The position numbers and the translations under genes were made by a program. DNA of 64,000 nucleotides from Planomonospora sp. ID82291 (GTDB lineage Bacteria > Actinomycetota > Actinomycetes > Streptosporangiales > Streptosporangiaceae), in NCBI RefSeq assembly GCF_015711645.1, contig NZ_JABTEX010000009.1, positions 1-64,000 of the forward strand, read 5' to 3'. A model generated the notes under the pieces. That model was not told the origin of the DNA. It did no database searches and saw nothing but the letters and a program-made list of their open reading frames with translations. Shown in pieces: positions 40,900 through 49,393 of the stretch. Positions within the stretch are counted from its first letter, which is position 1. Every line of letters begins with the position of its first letter.

Positions 40900-42147
40900 G
40901 TGCCGCGGTTGCCAAAAGAACCCGAAACCGAAAATCTGCCACCCGAAAACATGTTTCCGGCAATGCTCGACGTGGACGGATTGCTGGCCTCGGGATGGCG
41001 GCCGTCGGCCTTCCAGCAGTTCATCCTGAAGATCCACAGCCGCTGCGACCTGGCCTGCGCGTACTGCTACATGTACGAGATGGCGGACCAGTCGTGGAGG
41101 GCCCAGCCGCGCCGCATGTCGGAGGCGATCGCCGACCGGGTGGCGCGGCGGATCGCCGAGCACGCGCTGGGCCACGACCTCGCCGAGGTGGAGGTGATCC
41201 TCCACGGCGGGGAGCCGCTCCTGGCGGGACCGGAGTTCATCTCCCACGCCGTGCATGCGATCAGGGCGGCGGCCGCCGACGTCGGGACGCGGGTGCACCT
41301 GGCGGTGCAGACCAACGGGGTCCGGCTCGACGAGACCTTCCTGCGGCTGTTCGACGCCCTGGAGGTCCGTGTGGGCGTGAGCCTGGACGGTGACGAGGAG
41401 GCCCAGGACCGCCACCGGCGCTTCGCCGGCGGGCGGGGGAGCCACGCGGCGGTCTCCCGCTCCCTCCGCAGGCTTGCCTTCGGCCGCTTTCACCACCTCT
41501 TCAGCGGCCTGCTCTGCACGATCGACGTCCGGAACGACCCCCTGGCCACCTATGAGGCGCTGCTCGCCTTCGACCCGCCCGCCGTTGACTTCCTGCTCCC
41601 GCACGGCAACTGGTCCTCGCCGCCGCCCTTCCGCGACCCGGAGTCGATCGCCACTCCGTACGCCGACTGGCTGATCCCGATCTTCGACCGCTGGTACGGC
41701 GCCCCCGCCGAGGAGACGGAGATCCGGCTGTTCACCGAGATCATGCGCCTGCTGACCGGGCGACCCTCGCGGACGGAGACGGTCGGGCTGTCACCGGTGC
41801 GGATGGCCGTCGTCGAGACGGACGGCAGCATCGAGCAGTCGGACATCCTCAAGTCCAGCTATCACGGAGCCACCGCGACCCGCATGCACGTCCTGCGCAA
41901 CTCCTTCGACGAGGTGCTCGCCCACCCGGCGATAGCGGCCCGGCAGATCGGCGAGCTCGCGCTGGCGCGAACCTGCCTCGAATGCGACCTCGTCCGGGTC
42001 TGCGGCGGCGGGCTCTACGCCCACCGCTACAACACCGGCACCGGGTTCCTGGCGCCCTCGGTCTACTGCCCCGACCTCTACCGGCTCATCACCCACATCC
42101 ACGCCACCCTCGCCCGGGACGTCGCCCTGCTGAAGGGAAGCCGATGA
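40900..42147 (+). CDS. fxsB: FxsB-type radical SAM/SPASM cyclophane peptide maturase
   Basis: A 415-residue radical SAM enzyme (from GTG 40900). Cys49, Cys53 and Cys56 (CDLACAYCY) bind the SAM-cleaving iron-sulfur cluster; the following MYEMADQSW is highly characteristic of FxsB-type maturases. The C-terminal SPASM region has CLECDLVRVCGGG and a later YC for auxiliary clusters. Family members link the Phe ring to the Ser beta-carbon of an FxS motif in the precursor. An upstream ATG at 40762 would give 461 residues but spans an AT-rich, promoter-like stretch; ATG 40951 is another option. The stop overlaps the HExxH gene (ATGA). The matching precursor is encoded at 46224-46400. Confidence 0.88.
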   Translation: MPRLPKEPETENLPPENMFPAMLDVDGLLASGWRPSAFQQFILKIHSRCDLACAYCYMYEMADQSWRAQPRRMSEAIADRVARRIAEHALGHDLAEVEVILHGGEPLLAGPEFISHAVHAIRAAAADVGTRVHLAVQTNGVRLDETFLRLFDALEVRVGVSLDGDEEAQDRHRRFAGGRGSHAAVSRSLRRLAFGRFHHLFSGLLCTIDVRNDPLATYEALLAFDPPAVDFLLPHGNWSSPPPFRDPESIATPYADWLIPIFDRWYGAPAEETEIRLFTEIMRLLTGRPSRTETVGLSPVRMAVVETDGSIEQSDILKSSYHGATATRMHVLRNSFDEVLAHPAIAARQIGELALARTCLECDLVRVCGGGLYAHRYNTGTGFLAPSVYCPDLYRLITHIHATLARDVALLKGSR

Positions 42148-43463
42148 GACTCTTCACCCGGCCGCTCTCCGGGACGGTCCTGGCGGAACTGGCGGCAGGA
42201 GGGGGCGGTGCCGCGGCCGTACGCGAACTGGCGGCGGCGCAGCACCTGAAGAACCTGCTACTGCTGCGCGGGGTCGTCGAGGAGGCGGCGGCGGCCCGGC
42301 ACCCCCGTGCCGAGCTGGCGGCCGAGGCCTACGGGCTCCTGTCGGACATGGAGAACCGCGCGGCGGACCGGGTCGGGCGGGTGCTGCGCCATCCGGCGGC
42401 CGGGGCGTGGGCGTGGCGGACCTACCGGTCGCTGAGCCGGCGGACCGGTGAGGAGGATCCCGGGAGGCTGGGCGCGCTGGCGCTCTCGGCCGCGATCGGC
42501 TCGCGGACCGCGTGCGAGCTCCGGCTGCCCGTCGCGGGCGGGGACGTCATGCTGCCGTCCCTGGGCCTGCTCACCCTGCCCGCCGAGCTCGGGGCGGTGG
42601 CCGACGTCGCCGTACGGCCGGACGGCACCGGGGACGGCGACGGCGACGGAGCCGAACTCCGCTTCGGCCGGTTCACGGTCCGGGTCGACCCCCACCGGGA
42701 CGGGCCGGGCTGGCAGGCGCTGCACCGGCTGGCGGTGAGGCCGGGATTCAGCCTGGTCGTCGACGACCTGGACCCGTACCGGTGGGCGGTGGCCGACGTC
42801 GTCGAGCCGAGGCTGAGCGCGGAGCGGCGCGGTTGGTGGCAGTCGTGCCTGCGGGACGCCTGGCGCATCCTGACGGCCCACCACGGTACCGTCGCCGAGG
42901 AGGTCGCCGCGGCGACCCGCGTCCTCACCCCGATCCAGGCGCCCGCCTGCGGCCAGAACAGCGCGACGTCCCGGGAGACGTTCGGGACCATGGCGCTCTC
43001 GGAGCCCCGCCACGGGCTCGGATTCGCGGAGACCTTCGCCCATGAGGTCCAGCACGCCAAGCTGACCGCCCTGACCGACATGGTCGATCTCACGCTGCCG
43101 GACGACGGTCGGCGTCACTACGCACCCTGGCGGCCCGACCCGCGGCCTGTCTACGGACTGCTGCAGGGCGCTTACGCCTACCTCGGCGTGGCAGGGTTCT
43201 GGCAGCGGCAGCGGCGGTTCGAGAGCGGGGAGGAGGGCTTCCGGGCCGAGGTGGGGTTCGCGCGCTGGCGGGAGGGCGCCCATCTCGTCACCGGCACGCT
43301 CCAGGCCAGCGGGTGCCTGACCGAGCGGGGACAGGAGTTCGTCGCCGTGATGAGGGGGACGCTGGAGCGGCTGCTCGCGGAACCGGTGGACCCCGCGGCG
43401 GCGGCGCAGGCACGACGTGAGGCCGACCGGCACCGCGAGGAGTGGACCAGGCGGAACGCCTGA
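42144..43463 (+). CDS. HExxH-motif putative peptide-modification protein
   Basis: A 439-residue protein of the family annotated as HExxH motif-containing putative peptide modification protein, which accompanies FxsB enzymes or is fused to them in an inactivated form. Here the zinc motif is intact: His300-Glu301-Val-Gln-His304 within AETFAHEVQHAKL. A metalloprotease role, for example leader removal, is plausible but unproven. ATG 42144 overlaps the radical SAM stop and GAAGGGAAG stands just before it. Ends 13 bases from the convergent FxsT gene. Confidence 0.82.
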   Translation: MRLFTRPLSGTVLAELAAGGGGAAAVRELAAAQHLKNLLLLRGVVEEAAAARHPRAELAAEAYGLLSDMENRAADRVGRVLRHPAAGAWAWRTYRSLSRRTGEEDPGRLGALALSAAIGSRTACELRLPVAGGDVMLPSLGLLTLPAELGAVADVAVRPDGTGDGDGDGAELRFGRFTVRVDPHRDGPGWQALHRLAVRPGFSLVVDDLDPYRWAVADVVEPRLSAERRGWWQSCLRDAWRILTAHHGTVAEEVAAATRVLTPIQAPACGQNSATSRETFGTMALSEPRHGLGFAETFAHEVQHAKLTALTDMVDLTLPDDGRRHYAPWRPDPRPVYGLLQGAYAYLGVAGFWQRQRRFESGEEGFRAEVGFARWREGAHLVTGTLQASGCLTERGQEFVAVMRGTLERLLAEPVDPAAAAQARREADRHREEWTRRNA

Positions 43464-43476
43464 CCGCGGTGCCCGG

Positions 43477-46077
43477 TCAGATCGGCGGCGGGTCGAAGTC
43501 GGTGTCGATGCGCAGGCCGGCGACCGCCGCGAGGATGTCGGGCTGGACCGACGCCAGCGGGCTGTACTCGTAGCGCTCCAGGGTCTCGGTCCGGAGCCGC
43601 TCCGCCTCCTTCTCCGCACCGGCGGCCCGCAGGTCGAGCGAGAGGTTGGCGGCGCACAGCAGTGAGAGGTAGTGCTCCTCGCCGAAGAGCCCGTGGAGTC
43701 GTCGGAGGGTGTCCTCGCCGAGCTCCCGCGCCCTGGCGGTCTCGCCCAGGAGCGCGAGGTCCGTCGCGAGGTTGACGGCGCAGGCCAGTGAGTAGTTGTG
43801 CGTCCGGCCGACCGTGGCGGTCAGCCTCTCCAGGGCCGCCTCGTCGATGGCCCTGGCGGTCTCGGTGTCTCCGCGCAGCCGGCACAGGATCGCGAGGTTG
43901 CTCCGGCAGGCCTGGGTGTACGGGTGGTCCTCGCTGTAGACCCGGGGATAGCGGAGCACGGTCTCCTGCGCGATGGCGAACGCCTCGTCGAGTTCGCCGG
44001 TCGTGCGCAGGGCGTTGGAGAGGTTGACCGCGGCGGCCATGGTGTCGGGATGCTCGTTACCGAAGAGCCGCTGGAACCGCGCGTGCGCGTCGCGGGCCAT
44101 GGCCAGCGCCTCGGGGAGATCGCCGGCCCTGCGCCGGGCGATGGACAGGTCCTTGGCGGTGAGCAGGGTGACGGGATGGTCGGGACCCAGTTCCTGGACG
44201 CCGTAGGCATGCGCCTCGTCGCCCAGGTCGCATGCCTCGGCGTAGTCTCCGCAGAGCCGCACGACGCGGGCCAGGCCGTTCCACGACAGCAGGAAGGAGG
44301 ACTTGCTGATCCCCTGGGTCGCGTCGCTCTGCTCCAGGTAGGTCTCCTGCTGCAGCGTCCGGGCGAGCATGTAGTCGCTGGTGAGGCCGTAGTCGAGGGC
44401 GAGGTTGTTCATCACGCGCAGGGTGGACGGGTGGGTCGGTCCCAAGGTCTGCTCGTGGGCCTGCCGGGACTCCTCGTCGAGTTCGCGGGCCCTCATGAAC
44501 TCCCCTCGGGCGCGCAGGGAGGCGCCGAAGGCGTTGGTCATCGACAGGGTCTCGGGATGCCGCGGTCCGAAGACCTCGTGCATGAGTTCCAGGGTCTCCC
44601 TGCCGAGGTCGTAGTCCTCGGCGTACCTACCGAGTCCGCGCAGCACGTTGCCCAGGTGCTTGCGCGCGATCAGCACGTCGGGGTGCCGGGGCCCGCTGCT
44701 CTCGGACCACCTGCCGATGAAGTCCTCCGCGAAGGTGAGGGCCGACTGGTAGTTGCCCGCCTGGTACAGGTAGCGGACGATGTTCAAAGCGAACCTGCGC
44801 ACCACGGGCTCGGTGCTCTCGGCGAGCTCCGAAGGGGCGACGTGGCCCACCAGCTCCTCGAACTGGCGCCATCTCGTGCTGTCGTCCGGGTCGGGCGGTG
44901 CGCTGCCGGCCAGCAGCAGGTGGACCTCCCGCCGCGCCGTCCGCTGCTCCTCACCGGACAGGCCGTCGCGCAGGAGCGCCTGAACGAGGCGGTGGACCTG
45001 GATGGTGCGTGTCTCGGGCTCGATCCTGGCGAGGGCGAAACGCCGCAGCTCGCTCAGGGCCTTGGCCAGCAGGATGGGATCGGACAGGATCGAGCTCAGC
45101 AGCGGGTCGGCCTTCTCCCCGGCACCGCGGCCGATGGTCCGCCCGCCCCGGCGGAAGATGTCACGCGGGATGGGCTCGGGACCGAAGAACGCGCAGCACC
45201 GCAGGATCCTGACGGCCTCGGGGAGCCGGTCCTGCAGCATGGAGACCGAGACCTGCCAGGCGGCCGTCATCGACAGGGGGTAGCCCGACGCCTTGTTCGC
45301 GCCGAGCAGCCGGCCGGTCTGCTCGTCGAGCTGCTCGATGTACTCGTCGACCGACATGCCGGTCTCGTACTGGAGCGCTCCGGCCTGCTCCAGCGCGAGG
45401 GGCAGGTCGCCGAGCTTCTCCGCGAGCCGGGAGGCGTCCTCGTCCGAGATCTCCCTCCGCAGCCGCCTGCGGAGGAACTCCACGCTCTCCTCGCGCTCGA
45501 ACACGTCGACCTGGAGCGTCTCGAAACGGTCCTCCCAGTCGGGGTTGCGCGAAGTGATCAGTACGTGCCCGGGCCCGAGCGGGATGAACTCCTCGATCCT
45601 GGCGGGGTCCTCGGCGTTGTCGAAGATCAGCAGCCAGCGGCGGTACGGCTCGCCGCTCTGCAGCGCCCTGCGCACCGCCTCGGCCGTCTCCTCCACACCG
45701 GTGGTCGCGGCGCTCGGCAGGCCGAGGTGGGGCGCCATCATGGCCAGCGCCGACGGCACCAGGACGCGTTGGTCGGCGGGGATCCACCAGACCAGGTCGT
45801 AGTGGGACCGGTAGCGCCAGGCGTACTCGATGGCCAGGTGGGTCTTGCCGACGCCGCCCAGGCCCTGGAGCGCCTGGGGCTGGGGGACGACGGCGGTCAC
45901 GGTGCTGATGCCCCGGCGGAGCCGGGTGAGGAGCTCCTCGCGGCCGGTGAAGTTCCTGTTGCGCGGCGGCACTTTCTCCCAGACCTCGGGCGACCGCTCA
46001 GGCACCGCGTTCACCGTGTGAGAAAGCTCCGCCACCTGAGGCCTCCACCCTGTGAGCCGAAACGATCCTTCGGCCAT
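43477..46077 (-). CDS. fxsT: FxsT-type NB-ARC/TPR protein of the FxSxx-COOH system
   Basis: An 866-residue STAND-class ATPase. The N terminus carries VPPRNRNFTGREELLTRL and the P-loop GLGGVGKTH (residues 72-80), then the NB-ARC block DLVWWIPADQ, LLIFDNAEDP and LPLALEQAGAL. From about residue 400 there are many tetratricopeptide repeats (A.E.LGPDHP.TL-type units of about 42 residues). This matches the FxSxx-COOH system tetratricopeptide repeat protein, thought to sense or relay a signal. It is divergent from the precursor gene with a 146-base shared control region and convergent with the HExxH gene. Confidence 0.85.
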   Translation of the reverse strand: MAEGSFRLTGWRPQVAELSHTVNAVPERSPEVWEKVPPRNRNFTGREELLTRLRRGISTVTAVVPQPQALQGLGGVGKTHLAIEYAWRYRSHYDLVWWIPADQRVLVPSALAMMAPHLGLPSAATTGVEETAEAVRRALQSGEPYRRWLLIFDNAEDPARIEEFIPLGPGHVLITSRNPDWEDRFETLQVDVFEREESVEFLRRRLRREISDEDASRLAEKLGDLPLALEQAGALQYETGMSVDEYIEQLDEQTGRLLGANKASGYPLSMTAAWQVSVSMLQDRLPEAVRILRCCAFFGPEPIPRDIFRRGGRTIGRGAGEKADPLLSSILSDPILLAKALSELRRFALARIEPETRTIQVHRLVQALLRDGLSGEEQRTARREVHLLLAGSAPPDPDDSTRWRQFEELVGHVAPSELAESTEPVVRRFALNIVRYLYQAGNYQSALTFAEDFIGRWSESSGPRHPDVLIARKHLGNVLRGLGRYAEDYDLGRETLELMHEVFGPRHPETLSMTNAFGASLRARGEFMRARELDEESRQAHEQTLGPTHPSTLRVMNNLALDYGLTSDYMLARTLQQETYLEQSDATQGISKSSFLLSWNGLARVVRLCGDYAEACDLGDEAHAYGVQELGPDHPVTLLTAKDLSIARRRAGDLPEALAMARDAHARFQRLFGNEHPDTMAAAVNLSNALRTTGELDEAFAIAQETVLRYPRVYSEDHPYTQACRSNLAILCRLRGDTETARAIDEAALERLTATVGRTHNYSLACAVNLATDLALLGETARARELGEDTLRRLHGLFGEEHYLSLLCAANLSLDLRAAGAEKEAERLRTETLERYEYSPLASVQPDILAAVAGLRIDTDFDPPPI

Positions 46078-46089
46078 CCTAAAGGTTGA

Positions 46090-46119
46090 TTGACGAAGGG
46101 GAGTGTCACAGAATGATTT
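46090..46119 (+). promoter_or_regulatory. Possible fxsA promoter
   Basis: TTGACG (46090-46095) and TGATTT (46114-46119) with an 18-base spacer, in the divergent gap. The message would have a leader of roughly 100 bases before the precursor ATG. Confidence 0.4.
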
Positions 46120-46223
46120 AAACCCCGGTGGCAGGATCCCGGAGCGATCGGAGGACGGGGTGGCCGCATTGTTTTCGGGCCGGCCGTAACGACGGGACGG
46201 TCCGAGAAAGTGGAGGAGTGATC

Positions 46224-46400
46224 ATGCGTGAAAATGAGACAGGATGCAAGCCTGCAGAAGTCCTCGTCGGTCGCGACAGGCTGCCCCTGCTGTCCCTGGA
46301 AGACATCCAGGGAATCGACAATCCCGTCTTGGGCAGGATGCTGCAGTCGCTCCTCCAGGATGATCGACCTCCACTGGCGGGGTTCAATTCCGTCATATGA
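46224..46400 (+). CDS. fxsA: FxSxx-COOH cyclophane RiPP precursor
   Basis: A 58-residue peptide. The leader contains PAEVLVGRDRLPLLSLEDI, and the C terminus is Phe54-Asn55-Ser56-Val57-Ile58 followed directly by TGA, an exact match to the FxSxx-COOH definition. Start ATG 46224 was chosen because GGAGG lies seven bases before it; a longer frame from 46128 has no ribosome site. FxsB encoded 4 kb away on the same strand should crosslink Phe54 to Ser56. The gene is AT-richer than its neighbours. It is followed by the SIR2/STAND pair on the same strand, probably in one transcript. Confidence 0.85.
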   Translation: MRENETGCKPAEVLVGRDRLPLLSLEDIQGIDNPVLGRMLQSLLQDDRPPLAGFNSVI

Positions 46401-46496
46401 TCCCGCCGGGCATTGACCGGGCCAATAGAGTCGTACGGCATCGGCCCGTGGTCCGCCGGGCCCGCGGTCGACGAGGTGGTGCCGTGCGTGTACGAC

Positions 46497-47387
46497 ATGG
46501 GTGACGCCGAATGGGAGCGTTTGATCTACCAGCTGAGAAGCGGGGACTGCACGCCTTTCCTGGGGTCGGGGGCGTGCGTGGGCACCCTGCCGACCGGAAC
46601 GGCGCTCAGCCGGAAAATGGCCCGCCGCTGGGGATATCCCTACGGGGACGACCACGACCTCCCCCGGGTGGCGCAGTTCGGAGCGATCAAATACGGCGAC
46701 GCCGTCCATGTCAAAAGACTGGTCTGCGACGAGCTGGACGCGGCGGATCCCCCGGATTTCCTCCATCCGCTGGAACCGCACGGGCTGCTGGCGGAGTTCC
46801 CGCTCCCGGTGTACCTGACGACCAACTACGACGACTTCATCTTCCGCTCCCTGAAAGCGGTGGGGAAACGCCCGAACACGGCCGTCTGCCCGTGGAACAA
46901 GGACATCGCCTACGCCGAGAAGCTGTTCAGCAACGAGGCCGGGTGGAACCCCCAGCCGGACACGCCGCTCATCTACCACCTGCACGGCAACCTGCAGGAC
47001 CCGACGTCGATCGTGCTGGCCGAGGACGACTACCTGGAGTTCCTCACCAGCCTCGCGGCCGAGGGCGTCGCGGGCAGCCAGCGGATGCTGCCCACCTCGA
47101 TCCTCGCGGCGCTGACCCGGCGCCCCCTGTTGTTCATCGGCTACAGCCTGCAGGACTGGACGTTCCGCGTCCTGTTCCGCGGGCTGCTGCGGGCGGTCCC
47201 CGGCATCAACCGGCGCAGGCACATCAGCGTGCAGCTCGCCCCCTCGCTCGACACCAGCAAGGCGGACGTGAAGGACGTGCAGCGGCAACTGGCGAGATAC
47301 TACGAGGACTGGCGGATCTCCATCTTCTGGGGGACCGCCGAGGAGTTCTGCATGGAGCTGCGGCGGCGGATGGGGGCGATGTCGTGA
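46497..47387 (+). CDS. SIR2-like domain protein
   Basis: A 296-residue protein of the SIR2_2 type found in bacterial conflict systems, where such domains degrade NAD. FLGSGAC (residues 21-27) fits the NAD-binding glycine loop, TTNYDD (108-113) the Asn/Asp pair, HLHG (161-164) the catalytic His, and FIGYSLQDWTFR the C-terminal block. Start ATG 46497; an in-frame TTG at 46413 would start 13 bases after the precursor stop but has no ribosome site. The stop overlaps the STAND ATPase start as GTGA, so the two proteins are coupled. Role as toxin or signalling effector is inference. Confidence 0.8.
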   Translation: MGDAEWERLIYQLRSGDCTPFLGSGACVGTLPTGTALSRKMARRWGYPYGDDHDLPRVAQFGAIKYGDAVHVKRLVCDELDAADPPDFLHPLEPHGLLAEFPLPVYLTTNYDDFIFRSLKAVGKRPNTAVCPWNKDIAYAEKLFSNEAGWNPQPDTPLIYHLHGNLQDPTSIVLAEDDYLEFLTSLAAEGVAGSQRMLPTSILAALTRRPLLFIGYSLQDWTFRVLFRGLLRAVPGINRRRHISVQLAPSLDTSKADVKDVQRQLARYYEDWRISIFWGTAEEFCMELRRRMGAMS

Positions 47388-49393
47388 GCCCGGGTGACGT
47401 CCGCCCGGCGCAGGCGGTCGAACCGTACGTGGGGTTGCGGGCGTTCCGGCGGGAGGACGGCGCCCGGTTCTTCGGGCGGGCCAGGGAGTCGCACGAGATC
47501 GCCGACCTCTGGCAGGCCAACCGCCTGACCATCCTCTACGGCCCTTCGGGGGTGGGCAAGACCTCGCTCATCCAGGCCGGCGTGCTCCCGCTGATGGATC
47601 CGACCACGGTCGACATCCTGCCGATCGGCCGCGTGTCGCACGGCTCCCCCTTCCCCTCCGCCGCGCTCTCGCAGCACAACCCGCACGTCTTCGCCCTGCT
47701 GTCGTCGTGGTCCCCGGAGGAGACGCCCACGCGGCTGGCCGGCCTGACGCTCCGCGGGTTCCTGCGGCGCAGGCCGTCCCGGCAGGACCCGTACGGGGAT
47801 CCGGTGCTGACCCTGGCCGCGATCGACCAGGCGGAGGAGCTGTTCGGCGACCTCGCCCACCGCCAGCCGTACCGGGAATGGTTCATCGACCAGCTCGTGG
47901 AGGCGCTGGACGAGGATCCGCACCTGCGCCTGCTCGTGTCGATCCGCGAGGACTACCTGGCCGCGATCCTTCCCTACGAGCCCAAACTGGCCGGCATGCC
48001 CCGGGGCCGCTTCCCGCTCGCCGCGCTCGACACGGCGGCGGCGGTGCGGGCGACGGAGGGTCCGCTGGAGGGCACCGGCCGGTCCTTCGCGCCGGGAGCC
48101 GCCGAAGGGCTGGTGGAGGACCTGCGCAGGATCCGGGTGGGAACGGCGCTCGGGGAGGAGGTCGTGGCCGACGCGAAGGTGGTCGAGCCCGTCCAGCTCC
48201 AGGTCGTCTGCTCCGCCATGTGGCGCTCCCTTCCCGCCGACGTACGGGTCATCACCGCCGAGCACGTGCGCCGCTTCGCCGACGCCGACCGGTCGCTCAC
48301 CGGCTTCTTCGAACGGATGATCGCCGAGGTGGCCCGCGACCACCTCGGCGGGGACACCGACCGCCTGCGGACCTGGCTGCGCCGCAACTTCATCACGGAG
48401 CACGGCAGGCGCGAGATCGTCTACCAGGGCGAGACCCTCACGGCCGGGGAGCCGAACCGCGTGGTCAGGGCGCTGGTGGAGCGCCACATCCTGCGGGAGG
48501 ACCTCCGGGCGGGCGCGCGCTGGTGCGAGCTCTCGCACGAGCGGCTCATCCAGCCCATCCTCCAGCACGGCCGCGCCGCCGAGCCGGTCGAGAGCCGGGC
48601 CACACCGGACGAGTACCTGCGCGCCGCCGAGCTGGCCTTCCGCGACGGCGAGTTCGGGCTGGCCGCGAAACAGGCGGAGGAGGCGCTGAGCAGGTGCGGG
48701 GACGACACGTGGCTCCGCGCGGAGATCGAGTCCTTCCTCGGCAACGTCGCGCACCGGCGCGAGGACTTCGAGAAGGCGGTCGCGCACTACCGCACGGCCG
48801 CGGTCCTGTTCGAGACGCTGGGCGCGACCACCGCGGTGGGCCGGCTGCTCGCCGGGATCGGGCGGCTCCGACTGGCGCAGGGGCGGCCCGCGGTCGCCGT
48901 GCAGGAGCTGTACTCCGCGATCCGCCGGGTCCCCGGCGACACCGCCATCCAGACCGAACTCGCCTGGGCGCTGTGGTACGGCGGGCACCCCGACGCGGCG
49001 AGGGACGTCCTCAACGACGCCCTCGCCCGGGAGGGGGACGCCGCGGAGGCGCTGCGCGCGCGGGGGGAGATCCTGGCCGATCTCGGCCGGACGGCGGAGG
49101 CCCTGCACGACCTCGAACGGGTCCGGCCGCTGCAGTGGCCGTCCACCCGGGCCGCCTACGCCCTCGCGCTCGCCTCCGGAGGGCGGGCCGCCGAGGCGGA
49201 CCGGGAGATCACGGCCGTGCTGGCCGAAGCGGGCGACCACGGCCCCGTCCTGCTGTACGCGGCCAGGGTCAGGGAACTGGCCGGTGACGCCCCCTCAGCG
49301 GCCGGTCTGGCTCGGCGTGCGAAGGCCGCGGTGGCTCCGCGGCTTCCTCCGCACCTGACCGCAGAGGCGGACCGCCTGGCGGAACAGGTCTGA
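47384..49393 (+). CDS. STAND-family NTPase with C-terminal TPR repeats
   Basis: A 669-residue nSTAND1-like protein. It opens with the typical EPYVGLRAFRREDGARFFGR, then Walker A GPSGVGKTS (53-61), Walker B AAIDQAEELF (about 145-154), and a winged-helix-like region ending WCELSHERLIQPI. From about residue 405 TPR-type helices follow (DEYLRAAELAFRDGEFGLA). Such proteins oligomerise on sensing a trigger and activate an attached or separate effector; here the coupled SIR2 protein is the obvious effector. Start GTG 47384. Its 3' end overlaps the convergent MFS gene by 99 bases. Confidence 0.82.
   Translation: MSPGDVRPAQAVEPYVGLRAFRREDGARFFGRARESHEIADLWQANRLTILYGPSGVGKTSLIQAGVLPLMDPTTVDILPIGRVSHGSPFPSAALSQHNPHVFALLSSWSPEETPTRLAGLTLRGFLRRRPSRQDPYGDPVLTLAAIDQAEELFGDLAHRQPYREWFIDQLVEALDEDPHLRLLVSIREDYLAAILPYEPKLAGMPRGRFPLAALDTAAAVRATEGPLEGTGRSFAPGAAEGLVEDLRRIRVGTALGEEVVADAKVVEPVQLQVVCSAMWRSLPADVRVITAEHVRRFADADRSLTGFFERMIAEVARDHLGGDTDRLRTWLRRNFITEHGRREIVYQGETLTAGEPNRVVRALVERHILREDLRAGARWCELSHERLIQPILQHGRAAEPVESRATPDEYLRAAELAFRDGEFGLAAKQAEEALSRCGDDTWLRAEIESFLGNVAHRREDFEKAVAHYRTAAVLFETLGATTAVGRLLAGIGRLRLAQGRPAVAVQELYSAIRRVPGDTAIQTELAWALWYGGHPDAARDVLNDALAREGDAAEALRARGEILADLGRTAEALHDLERVRPLQWPSTRAAYALALASGGRAAEADREITAVLAEAGDHGPVLLYAARVRELAGDAPSAAGLARRAKAAVAPRLPPHLTAEADRLAEQV

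Noticed and set aside
46128-46223. Longer version of the RiPP precursor
   Set aside because: No ribosome site at its start, whereas GGAGG is perfectly placed for the ATG at 46224.
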